Shown in pieces: positions 41,039 to 50,789 of a stretch of 64,000 nucleotides of DNA; the stretch's first letter is position 1; each line of letters begins with the position of its first letter. The stretch lies in contig OW804096.1 in the NCBI GenBank assembly GCA_942159475.1, forward strand, positions 137,525,791 to 137,589,790. The letters are read 5' to 3'. Origin of the DNA: Sthenelais limicola. Lineage: Eukaryota; Annelida; Polychaeta; Phyllodocida; Sigalionidae. The notes under the pieces are model-generated. The model ran no database searches. It was given only the letters and a program-made list of their open reading frames with translations, and was not told where the DNA came from. The position numbers and the translations under genes are program-made.

Positions 41039-41430
41039 TTTTAGGAAAATGGGTCATAAGTCGCAAAATGGATATTTTTCAAAGCGTATTATTTACAAGA
41101 TCTCTTTGTTAGAATATTGTCATCTTTAAAGTGTCTAGTCCTAGTGGTTGTATAAATACAAGTACCAAATTTCAAGACAGTTCATGAAATATATCTATGT
41201 GTTACCCCGATCAGCCTGTGGAGTATATTTAGTTACTTTACTCGTAATTGTCCACCCAGAAATATTGCAATCTTCTTTTTCAAAAATGAAAATAGCAAAC
41301 TAAAAGGATAGAAGTATGTATTAGATGTCCTTAATGTTTACATTCATTGGAATCGCCTTGGTCTCATCTTTTCAAATATGATGGTATCTCAAAATCCAAT
41401 TTTTGCGACTTATGACTCATTTTCCTAAAA
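41039..41430. mobile_element. Inverted-repeat element, 392 bp, inserted in the DIRS terminal repeats
   Basis: Terminal inverted repeats of 30 bp with one mismatch: TTTTAGGAAAATGGGTCATA... at 41039-41068 and its complement at 41401-41430. It separates B1 from A2. Related copies lie at 57518-57838 and, partly, 58195-58440. I could not fix a target duplication. No coding potential. Confidence 0.8.
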
Positions 41431-41441
41431 CGGATCAAATA

Positions 41442-41690
41442 ATGTTGTTCACATTATATATTTATATAAATGAGGTTGGTCGGACTGTTGCCACCTAGCG
41501 TTGGTCTTCTCTACCTGCCAGGTTCCCGCACAGGTGACAGTCACTTACTCACCACACCTCACCACACCTTCACTTACTCCTATTTCACGTGTGAAAAATT
41601 CTTTGTTTAATAAATAGGGCGGTCACTTGACAGCCGGCCATCAAGGCAAAGTTCCCTGTTCTAGTTATTGTTCCACTCGCTATTTATATT
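41442..41690 (+). repeat. DIRS split direct repeats A2 and B2
   Basis: A2 (41442-41603) repeats A1, then 14 bases of AT-rich linker, then B2 (41618-41690), which repeats B1. This A2-B2 order ends the element. Confidence 0.9.
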
Positions 41691-42801
41691 TGGAGGAAAC
41701 AGAACTGGCCAGTATTTTGAAACAATTTTATGGACAGGTTTGTGCTTCTAATGGCAAAGCCTATAGCAACTCCTCTTTCCTCTCCATTAGATGTGCAATC
41801 AATGGCAATCTTAATGATACACCCTACCTAAGCCATCTTAACCTCACAGCTGGCCAAGCATATATCTGCACAAATAAGGTCCTCCAGGGGATGATACAAG
41901 CATTGGCCAAGGATGGGATGGATGTAGATAAGTCATGTGACCCAATATTGAAGAATTATTTGAGTCAGATTTATTATACACAAATTGCTTTCAAAACAAT
42001 GTATCTAGAGTGATTTACTCATAGTGCGTATTTCACAGTGATTTATGTGGGGTTGTCATGGCAACCAATGTGGTTCTTTTACTAAGATTATGGTAAAATT
42101 CAAATTTATGATTCAATTTTTTCCTCTGGCATTCTTGAGGAGACAAATCCTGTTGGGCTTCAGAGAAGGTTTTTCTTTGAATTTCTTACACATTTTGGAC
42201 GCAGAGGTAGGGAGGGACTTGAAAAAATGAAAATCAATCATTTTGTGATGAAGACAGATGACAATGGATCTGAATATACCACCTTATCACATGTTCATCT
42301 GGTACAAAAATCATCAACCTACAAAAAATAGGAAGAACAAAGCCCATGACCAGCGCCTATACGCCACTGGAGATAGTGAGAGTGTGCTAGGTACTTTGAA
42401 ATTTGGGAGACATGATGGCACACATCTCTCATGATGCTCAGTTTTCAAATAAATATACAAACCATTGTATAAGAGCCACTACCGTCACCGAGCTATGTGG
42501 GGCCAATTTTCAAGCTGAAGATATATGTGCTACAACTGGACATAAATCAACTGGTAGTATCAACTATTATTCAAGAGTGACTGATGAAAAACGCAGAGAG
42601 ATGTCTCACAACTTATCCAACTTAGGTAAAAAAAATGTAGGAGATGATAATTACTCCTATTATTCAAGGCCAAAGCTACGGAATAGTCTGCCAAAGGAGA
42701 TGAGAAACTGTAATGAAAAGGATGAGTTTGCCTCAAAATTGTTAAAATACTACTGGTCGAAGGTTGAGGAAGGTATTGATGAACATATATTGGAGGTATA
42801 A
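41691..42801 (+). pseudogene. Crypton-type tyrosine recombinase relic
   Basis: Starts directly after the B2 repeat. 41691-42013: ELASILKQFYGQV, SFLSIRCAINGNLN, ANKVL-type helix (TNKVLQGMIQALAKDG), the N-terminal part of Crypton/DUF3504 recombinases. In another frame 42120-42310: ETNPVGLQRRFFFEF, HFGRRGREGLEKM and VMKTDDNGSEYTTLSH, the hallmark DUF3504 block. In 42403-42600: YTNHCIRATTVTEL (His-x-x-Arg) and GHKSTGSINYYSRV (His, Tyr), so the catalytic half is present. The last 50 codons (YYSRPKLRNSLPKEMRN) look like a LINE ORF2 tail instead. Several stops and frameshifts; inactive. Confidence 0.8.
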
Positions 42802-43082
42802 CTGTGATATGAACTGTTTTTATTGCTCTCACATGTTTTTAATCCGAAGTAAATGCCCTTATAAGGGTTAGGCGATAATTTCAGACAAAAAATCATAATA
42901 CAGCCTTGTTGTGATTACAGATATAAACAAAGAATTGTACAATTATATGATGCCAGATTATGTGGATAATAATGAAGATGCTTGGGATGTGCAGTAGTAG
43001 AGTGAGATAATGTTAAAGGTAAAATACCAGTGTTCACTTAAAAAATGAATGAATCATGGAATTTTCTTTAAAGTTTGGATTT
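42802..43082. other. Gene-free stretch
   Basis: AT-rich, no supportable coding frame or repeat end. Confidence 0.4.
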
Positions 43083-43487
43083 AGAAAGAACATGGTTGGG
43101 GGAACCCAAAAAGCCCAAGAAAACCATATGTCATTGGATTAGTTTTTATTTTAGAGACCACTGAAATTTATTACTGTTTACTATAGAAGTCTATGGAAAA
43201 ACGGGTATTTTCTGCATTTTCCCCAATAGCATATGATTGAATCATACGATTTTCTTTTAAATCTGCATAGACATTGCTGACATGTTATTGTACCCTCCCA
43301 ATTAAAAAAAAAAAGGGGTCATTGAACTAAAAAAAAAGTTATTCAGCTAAACTTGCATCACAATGAGCTTCCCCCATTGAAATCAATAGTGAAGGGAAGT
43401 AAACTTCACTCATCCCTAAAACACAAAATAATATGATGATATCCAGTTTTTTTGGTATTTTGTATTCCCCCAACCATGTTCTTTCTC
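43083..43487. repeat. Inverted-repeat pair, possible MITE
   Basis: AGAAAGAACATGGTTGGGGGAA at 43083-43104 reappears as its reverse complement at 43466-43487 (TTCCCCCAACCATGTTCTTTCT). The arms diverge further in. Spacing of about 405 bp fits a non-autonomous DNA element. A minus-strand open frame across 43406-43852 has no recognisable features. Confidence 0.55.
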
Positions 43488-44220
43488 AATACAAAGTTTG
43501 AACAAAATATATCGAATTCTATTGTTTCATGCCTTAGTTCCTTGAATTCCCGCCTGCTGCAGTGCTGACAACGCTGGTATTCATCTTTAATCAAAGAGTT
43601 ATATGAATATTGATAATGAACCGTAATGTTTTCTTCTAAGGGTAGATGAGGAAACAGTTTTTGATAAACTTTGTGATAGCAACGCAACAAAACATAGACA
43701 GAGTCGACACGTGTATTTGATATGAATATTAAATGTAATTGGCTTAATTTTGAAGTAAAAAAAAATAAAATAAAGATGGTGCCCAAAGACGCAGCCGTCA
43801 GGTTGGAGCTAATACTAAAACTCTGAGATAATCTGCCATATTGAAGGATCACATTTAATCACACTGTACAAGGTTTGATAAATCATCCTAGGAGAGGAAT
43901 TTCTTACGGATTATCTAACGGATAAAGTGGGACATTATACAAGATATCTGGAATTTATGAACCAAGGTGAGCGATATTGAGTTTGTGCAGCTACAGTGAC
44001 AATACAAATATCGAGCCTGCCATTGTTGACGAACAATTGTAAAGACAATTGCCACAAAATGAATCAAGGTAGGGGTAAAGGTAGGGGTAAAGGGAGAAAG
44101 AGGAGAAGAGGAGGAGGGAATATGCATGTATCAAATGACTCTTCAATTAAACCTCAATCAATCCAAGGAAATTGAACAATTGAAGGTACAAATTCTCAAT
44201 TCAACTGTGATCCATTTGGA
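43488..44220. other. Mostly non-coding, with a short Gly/Arg/Lys-rich open start
   Basis: At 44060 an ATG gives a very basic stretch (NQGRGKGRGKGRKRRRGGGN) with a Gly-Arg-Gly-Lys periodicity and then a stop. It could be the N-terminus of a retroelement RNA-binding protein, for example from the DIRS relic that follows. The rest shows nothing. Confidence 0.3.
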
Positions 44221-45060
44221 TTGAGTCTGATGCCAAGGATTTTCACCAAGGCTATGAAACCCATTTTTGTAGAACTTAGATCACAAGGGAGACATGCTTT
44301 CCCTTACTCTTACATTCATGATTCTTTCATTTGGGCCCCCACTGCGAGTGAGTACAGTGAAACAGCTCTGATTTTAGCAGACAAATTTAGTGTGGATTAT
44401 GGTCTGGCCTACTACAAGACTGTTGAACACAACAAAATTTGGGCCCTGCTTAGAAACAATTGTGACTTTAATGGACACATGAGGGTGTCAAAAGGTGTCA
44501 GTTGTGATAGCGGATGAACAACATTTCCACTAGCGTTTGTGTTATCCGCCCTATTTCAACTACAATTTTGACAACTACATAATAACTCTGTTTGTTTGCT
44601 ATTGGGGTGCCAAAGACCTCCCTGTATTGCAGGAGAAAACCCTTTTTGGTAGCTAGTCTGCAATAAAAGTTTATCAAATCAAATTTCTCCTGACATTGAA
44701 TTGTTTTGTGATGCCTCCTTAGATGGTTGGGGTGTGCATAGTCTGCCCTCGTGGGAGAACTGGTCAAAGATGGCTGGAGCATGAGTTGGATCTGCACATT
44801 AACATTCTGTAATTAAAAGTGGTCTTTAGGGGCCTTTTGTCGTTTTATAAAGATGCAACGTACACTTCTTTCTTGATCAGGTCAGACAACACTACAGCCA
44901 TGGCCTACAATAACAAAATGGGAGGCAAAAAATCGATATCTTGTGACAATGTGGCAAAGGATATCTGGGAGTGGGCTGAGTTGGGGAATAACTGGCTCAG
45001 TGTTTCGCATATTCCAGGTGTGGACATTTTTTTTTTCACACAAATTTTATTGACAATTTC
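44205..45060 (+). pseudogene. pol: Second DIRS relic: RT palm and RNase H
   Basis: FGLSLMPRIFTKAMKPIFVELRSQG is the DIRS/Ngaro RT block before the active site. The active site itself reads YSYIHDSFIW, so the usual YIDDS has Asp changed to His. RT then breaks at 44515. RNase H follows: LFCDASLDGWGVH (44690-44740) in one frame, and LIRSDNTTAMAYNNKMGG, VAKDIWEWAELGN and SVSHIPGV at 44870-45030 in another. The H-I-P-G block is the DIRS RNase H end. This is a separate, older element than the 36 kb copy. Confidence 0.75.
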
Positions 45061-45353
45061 AATGTTCATGTAATGTTAATGCTGATTTTGATTTTGATTA
45101 ATATCTGAATCTGTGATGATGCATGTAATATTTGTAGATACGGCTAATGTATAAATAACACAAATTACACAGTGAATATGGATAACCACTGACAAATTAT
45201 CATATTGCAACTGCCTATATGACATATAATATATAACTTAGTAGTTAAGTAAGCATATTATGTGAGCTAATGTTGTTGTTGTTCTTTAATGACAGTCAAA
45301 AGCAAGACATCAACGACAGTAAGTATTGAAGTAAGGGTAACATGCTTTCTACA
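45061..45353. other. Non-coding spacer
   Basis: AT-rich, no supportable feature. Confidence 0.4.
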
Positions 45354-45757
45354 AAGAAACAGTCATTGCCTCGGAAAAATCAAACCAGTAAATCCAAGCC
45401 TTTTTCCCAGAAATTAGAAAACAGGACCTGTAGCAAGAAACAGCCATCGCCTCAGAAAAATGAAACCAGTAAATCCATGCTTTTGTCCCAGAAATGAGAG
45501 AACAATACATATACCAAGAAACAGTAATCGCCTCAAAAAAATCAAACAACTAAATCCTAGCCTTTGTCCCAGAAATTAAAGAATAGGACTTATACCAAGA
45601 AACAGTCATCGCTCAGAAAAAACAAACAACTAACTCCAAGCCTTTGTCCCCAAAATTAGAGGATAGAAACAATACCAAGAAAGAGTCATGGCCTCAGCAA
45701 AATCAAACAAGTAAATCCAAGCCTTTAGCCCAGAAATTAGTGAAAGGAGAGAAGAGC
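45354..45757 (+). repeat. 81-bp tandem repeat, five units
   Basis: Units start at 45354, 45435, 45516, 45597 and 45677 with AAGAAACAGYCATCGCCTCA-type sequence and continue to about 45757. Spacing is 81, 81, 81 and 80 bp. A length of 81 is 27 codons, and units read as KKQSSPQKNQTSKSK-like basic peptide when open. Stops and one deleted base break the frames, so the array once may have coded for a repeated Lys/Gln-rich segment. Confidence 0.85.
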
Positions 45758-46448
45758 CCTGGACCGAAGTCTCACACTGTCCATTTCAAGAAATCCAATA
45801 CTGCCCACCACAACAAAATACCTCAGGACAAAGGTAACAGCTCATTTCCTCTATAGGGTCTGTCTCTGGTGTTAATAATCTTTTTTTATATATTTACAAG
45901 ACTCCCTAATTATGACTATGACACCGTTAATTTTTCCATAAATAAAATCATAATTACAATTGTTATATTCAAACCTAATTGTTTTAAAATCATAATCATA
46001 TGTACAATGTATACTATTTTGATGTGCTAACTTCAATCTGTAACTCTCATGTAAGGACCTTTTGTGTAAGATTTACCCATAAATTTGTTAGCATAGTATA
46101 CCCTCATAATGTTCGGATCGTAAGACTGCCAGAAATGCCATCATGATGTAGGTTTGAAGTCTGATGTCTGTGAAGTCTGCCACAAAGTCCACCTCCAAGG
46201 TAGCAGCCAAGGAGAAACCAGTCTCATCTTCTCCTGCTCCCAGTGCTTTGTGTAGCTCTGGTACAAGCAAGGGCAAGGCTGGAGGCAGAAGCCGGGTGAA
46301 AAGCTCGAGCAGTGGCTCTAGTAAGAGTGAGCAGAGAAGTGGAGGAAGCGACTCCCAGAAACGTGGACGCTCTGGTTCTGCGGATTTGGGCTCTCCAAAT
46401 CCACCCGCAGCCAAGAGAGGTCGCAAAGCCTTTTATTACCTCCAATAA
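45644..46448 (+). other. Two short basic open frames, unknown
   Basis: 45644-45856 continues the last repeat units into a Lys/Pro/His-rich tail. 46164-46448 encodes about 94 residues very rich in Ser, Lys and Gly (SSSSGSSKSEQRSGGSDSQKRGR) and ends AAKRGRKAFYYLQ. It could be a retroelement gag-type low-complexity segment or an exon of a basic protein. I recognise no domain and give it low weight. Confidence 0.3.
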
Positions 46449-46960
46449 AACTCCTTGAACTGGTGTGGGAATATTTTAGGTCGCGTTACAACATGTAAAG
46501 TAATTCCCCTATTTAGAATAAAATATAATTTTATGCAATTTCCTCTTTTCTAATAATTGATTAGGCCTGCCTTAATTTGGTAAAAAGTATAGATATGAAT
46601 AAATACAGATGCTATTGAAATGCAGTGAGCATTTGTTGGGATGTCGCCGTTACGACTATAGTGTCGCCGTTACACCATAGTTATTAGAAATAAAGAGATC
46701 ATTCTATATCAGCACAGTTATTGTATGAAATAAAACTGATAATTTGACAAAAAGGTATTTAAACTTCTGGTTACAACCAGGCCTTATTTTGGCGGCCAAC
46801 ATCGATTCCCTAGCTCTGACTTAGTCATTTAATTTTGCTGGGATAATTACTGGGTGCTTCATCTCAGACTTACACGATATTATTCATACATCTACATTAA
46901 TATAGCCGAAATATGGCAAAAATAAGGCAAAAATGGAGGTATCTGAAGCATAGGTGGAGG
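46449..46960. other. Gene-free stretch
   Basis: AT-rich. GTCGCCGTTAC occurs twice close together at 46642-46672 (a short direct duplication). Nothing else is visible. Confidence 0.4.
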
Positions 46961-47060
46961 AATAGAAATATTGGCCCCAGCCTTCCCAAACTTCACATGC
47001 ATTATGCTCATATACCCTGCTATATGTACACCAAAGATTGTAGAGATTCAACGAATTTTA
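46961..47060 (+). repeat. About 100-bp interspersed repeat (with inverted copy at 60861-60962)
   Basis: AATAGAAATATTGGCCCCAG and the following 80 bases recur, inverted, at 60861-60962 with few differences. A direct copy of the next phrase (GGGAGAATTACTCATAT) lies at 61109. So it is a dispersed repeat, not unique host sequence. Confidence 0.8.
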
Positions 47061-47125
47061 TTTTTTCTAAAAAAATGGCACCCTGAAATCAAATGCTGCC
47101 CGTTTGGGAGAATTACTCATATACT

Positions 47126-47938
47126 TGGCGGAAATGAAAGTTATTGCTACCGCGCACAACTGGAGCCCGAACAGTTGTTACGACAGTTGATCTGTGGTTC
47201 CAGGAGGCAACTGGCGGAAATGGGAGATTTGCCGGAGAGTTTGACTCTTGTACAGTTTGTCGACCATATGGAAGCAAACTTTGGTGAGAAGTCTAGACCT
47301 AGAAAGCAGGCAGAATTCTATAATTCTCGCCAGACTCCAAACCAGTCAGTTAGACTTTTCGGTAACGATGTTGCTCGGACAGGGCGGCGTGCTTTTGGTC
47401 CCTTGGATAACACGTTGAGGTCAGTTTCGCTCTGTGTATTGCTACAGGGAGTGACAAATCAGGATATGGCTGATTGGGTTCGCCTGAAACAGCCGAAGGA
47501 TCTCCTGAGAGCCATACACTGGGCGGAGGTGTGGGAGAGTTGTTACTTGGAGAGTGGCAGTGTTGCCTCTATAAGTACATTTACCACCGCTGGTCCAGAT
47601 GTGAGGAAGAAAACCCAAAGGTTTCCGTGCAAGCTACAGCTGCCGAACCTGTGGTGGAAGACTCATGTGGCGATGATGTCCCTGAAGCAGTCGTCCAGGC
47701 TCTACAGTCCTGGGTAGGACAGTCTAAACAGAAGTTTTCCAGTAAACAGTCAAAGTTTAACTGGAAGAGAGGTGTGAAGCGAACTGGTTGCTTCCAATGT
47801 GGTCAGGAGGCTCATTTTATGGCTAGCTGTCCGCAGAGGGATGTCTGGAAAGATGCGACTGGTAATGGAGATTCCATGGCGAAGGCTGACCAAGCGGTGA
47901 AGCCGGAGTCGTTGGAAAACTCCAAACGGGTCTCATAA
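47126..47938 (+). pseudogene. gag: LTR retroelement gag with zinc knuckle
   Basis: The capsid reads EPEQLLRQLICGSRRQL, AEMGDLPESLTLVQFVDHM, KQAEFYNSRQTPNQSVRLFG and NTLRSVSLCVLLQGV, a Retrotrans_gag-type domain. After a frameshift at about 47560-47600 the frame 47474-47938 carries an acidic linker and the knuckle CFQCGQEAHFMASC (C-x2-C-x4-H-x4-C) near 47793-47835. Stop at 47936-47938. The capsid matches the 2.7 kb relic. Gag here is truncated at its start by the repeat at 46961. No pol follows. Confidence 0.82.
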
Positions 47939-48337
47939 GAAGCGAGATGAGATCCGGGGAATTGTTTGCACTTCCTAGTACTGCAGTTCATGACGTTCTG
48001 TGTCTGAGACGAAGACTGGGTGTGGGGCTCTAGCTCCCGTAAGCCCAGACACACTTGTAACCTGTGTGGTATCCACTTGTGTATAGGTATATATGTATAT
48101 GTATTGATAGTTTATCATTAGTAATAACAGATTAATTACTTATGTCAAAAACTGTACTTAATTAATTATAATGATTTGTTGTGTCATCAAATTATACATA
48201 GTTACGTTATCTCTTTGCACTGAAAATTGTATAAAGATTTAAACGTCAGTGCGCTACGAAAATCACTTGAATTTGTGAGACCTGCATCTGATGTCTCTTG
48301 AATAACGTGAAACGTGAAAAAAAATAAATTTATAGAA

Positions 48338-49482
48338 TGGACTCACAACAACCCCTTGATGTCACGTCCAAAGGCTACACCAGACAAGAGATGAGTGATA
48401 TTAGATCTGTCTTTCACCCAGGACAGATCGATAAACGCATAGGACCTATATCTCCAAGTTCCTAAGAGTGAGTGCACCTTCATTCTTTACAACGTTGTTA
48501 CTATACCTGTGCGTTTGGCCTTTAACTCTACCAAGGGTTATACTACTCTGAAGACAGGAACCAGAGCACTAGCTATTTGTAAATTAGGACAGACCTTTAT
48601 GGAGATAACATCAACACAAAGAGACGGATGTCACAAGGGTTATTTTGGGGAATGCCCTAATAATATTCTGCAGAAACCTATTTCTTTCCCTTCGTGTCTC
48701 TGGTCATTATACAAAGGTCAATATAATGTGAACAATTGTGCCTACACCATTTCTACAAGAGCTTGTCTGCCGACCAGAACTAACCATGTTCAGGATTCTC
48801 AATATTTAGTAGTCTTTGAATGGATCATTTACTCTAACTCATCCTAACTCCTCTAAAGAAACCATCAAGTGCATCTCATGTTATTTTAATTTAACCTGCG
48901 GCAGCCGCATACAGGTTGATGGCCCTCTAGCAGTCACTGGACTAGACTGTACCAATATTTCTTAGTTTTCTTACGTCCACACCGTTAACATGCCTTTAAT
49001 GAAGGCTTTCAACATTTCTTTGATTAACTGGAATAGCGATTTCACTAAGAGGAATATCACCTTGGATTTGAATTTCCTTTTTGAACAATTGACGTCTGTG
49101 ATTAATGATACTACTGGAGTGGGGCAAGGCCTTGATATTTTGGTAGATCGGCTCAGGAAGAAGGCTAAGTTTAGCTTTTAGTCTACCAAACAGACTCATC
49201 CTGCTCTAGACTATTTCCGATCATGGAGGGAAGTTAATGTATTGGATCTTATTATTATTATTGCTTTCATTCTAATTGTTTTGCCTGGCATCCTAGCTTA
49301 TTTTAAATGGAGATCTCCTGCTCCTTTGCTTATTCTACTCAAAGCCAGACTGAGTGCAGCAAAACCTTTACCCCAGGACCTGGAAAAGGTAATGGTTAAT
49401 TTGTTGGAATTCAAAACCCAGCAGAAAGAAATAGCCGCCAACACAGGGATCATGAGGGGTCATGCCAAGATGGCTGCATAGA
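48338..49482 (+). pseudogene. env: Envelope-like glycoprotein relic
   Basis: Several frames, each broken, share features of a retroelement envelope: Cys-rich segments (48509-48847), many N-x-S/T sequons (48820-49060), a long helical stretch (48990-49181), a membrane-spanning segment (49242-49300, about 20 hydrophobic residues flanked by a basic KWR) and an amphipathic cytoplasmic tail ending at 49481. Order and spacing resemble class I-type fusion glycoproteins, but I can identify no fusion peptide or cleavage site. It lies 0.4 kb after the gag relic, so both may be one LTR element that lost pol. The family (gypsy, BEL or other) is unresolved. Inactive. Confidence 0.45.
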
Positions 49483-49721
49483 GAGACGTCCGATCAGATC
49501 GAAGCAAACTAAATCGGCGATCTAATAGAATGCAGCCTATCAGTGAGAATTGATCTATAGCAACACAGCTCTGTATTTGGATATAGAACCAGCACTTTTT
49601 AATATATATTGGTTAATTAGAACTTATCCCAATATATGAGACATTTTTATTACAAGGTGAGCAATAGTGGGCCATAAGCCTGTTTTTACCGCCAGTTACT
49701 AAGGTAAACAATCGCATAACA

Positions 49722-50780
49722 ATGGGAGCCGGCTGAGGGAATCGGAAAAAAAGAAAAGAAAAGAGGCTCAACTGGCGACTCAATCTCCACCAAGTGAATC
49801 TGAGGAATTATCAAGTGCATATAACCCAGACGTTTCTGCAGAAATGGAGACATTATGGTCACAAATTGCAACAATGATGAGGAAACAAAAGGAGTTCCAT
49901 GAATCAGTTGAAAAAAGACTTGTCGATGAGAAAACAGAAATGAAAAGTTCGATTGAGATGAATTCGAATTTTAGAAACGATTTAATACTAGATCTAGACA
50001 GTGAAAACTCCAAAAGAAGGGATCTAGAAAATGTAGTGTTCGATGTAAAGCAGGAGAATGACTATATGAATCAAGACATTCACTGTTTGAGAAATCAAAT
50101 CGATGTACGCGAGACATTGGCGAAAGAAAACTACCCAGAGATAGAGGGTCTGGAATACTATAATGGAGAAAGCCCTATTGACAAAGTGGTAAGTTTATGC
50201 CAGCTCATAATACCTCACTTTACACATGATATAGTTCAAAAGGCATACAGACAGGGTTTGTAAAGGGGAAAAATCCCACCAAAAATGATGGTAAAATTGA
50301 TTAATATAGGAATTAAAGAAGAGTTAATCCGTGGCCAAAAAGTGTTGAAAGACAAAACCAAGTTCCAGGGCCAGCAGTATAACTACCTTAAATTCGTTAA
50401 AATGAACAATGCATTACCACAAAGGGTACAACAAAAGCATAGTTTGGCCCACCAAATTGCAAAAAGAGCAATAGCAGTTGGCTACAAGGAGGAAGAAACC
50501 AGGGCAAAGGGCGATCAATTGGTCCTTAACGGAAAAATCATTGATAACAGTCTCCTTGAGACTATTTTGGAGGAAATTCAACCTTAAACGACCAAAATAG
50601 TGCCGATTGATGGAGGTTACGCTTTCCAAGGTGAGAGGGCCTTCCTTTCAAACTTTTTTCACACCAAATTCATATATGAAGAGTTTGAATATACTTCATC
50701 TGAACAAGCATACTTTGATAAGAAAGCTGAGGTACTACAGAAGGATCGTTTAAGAACCAAGATCATCAATTCTAGAGATC
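49722..50780 (+). pseudogene. LINE ORF1 relic with coiled coil, basic domain and NADAR start (copy g)
   Basis: Basic start at 49722 (MGAG, stop, GNRKKRKEKR) then a 139-codon coiled coil (49844-50263) ending KAYRQGL. The next frame, 50285-50587, is a nucleic-acid-binding-type domain with QQYNYLKFVKM and QQKHSLAHQIAKRAI, closely matching copy b. NADAR begins after the stop at 50586: DGGYAFQGERAFLSNFFHTKF and EYTSSEQAYFDK. It is truncated at about 50780, where a different sequence begins. The coiled coil and basic domain of copies b and g are very similar, so they form one ORF1 subfamily, distinct from copies c and e. Confidence 0.72.
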
Positions 50781-50789
50781 CAAGGATGT

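Larger units (their letters stand above)
36396..41690 (+). mobile_element. DIRS-order retrotransposon with split direct repeats (PAT-like)
   Basis: Gag, RT, RNase H and tyrosine recombinase are flanked by split direct repeats: A1 36396-36563, B1 40949-41035, A2 41442-41603 and B2 41618-41690, giving A1-ORFs-B1-A2-B2. This arrangement is known for PAT/Ngaro-type elements; DIRS1 has inverted ends. A tyrosine recombinase replaces integrase, so no target duplication is expected. A 392-bp inverted-repeat element sits between B1 and A2. Several stops and frameshifts disable the ORFs. Confidence 0.9.

Noticed and set aside
43406..43852. 148-codon minus-strand open frame
   Set aside because: No recognisable motif, overlaps an inverted-repeat arm.
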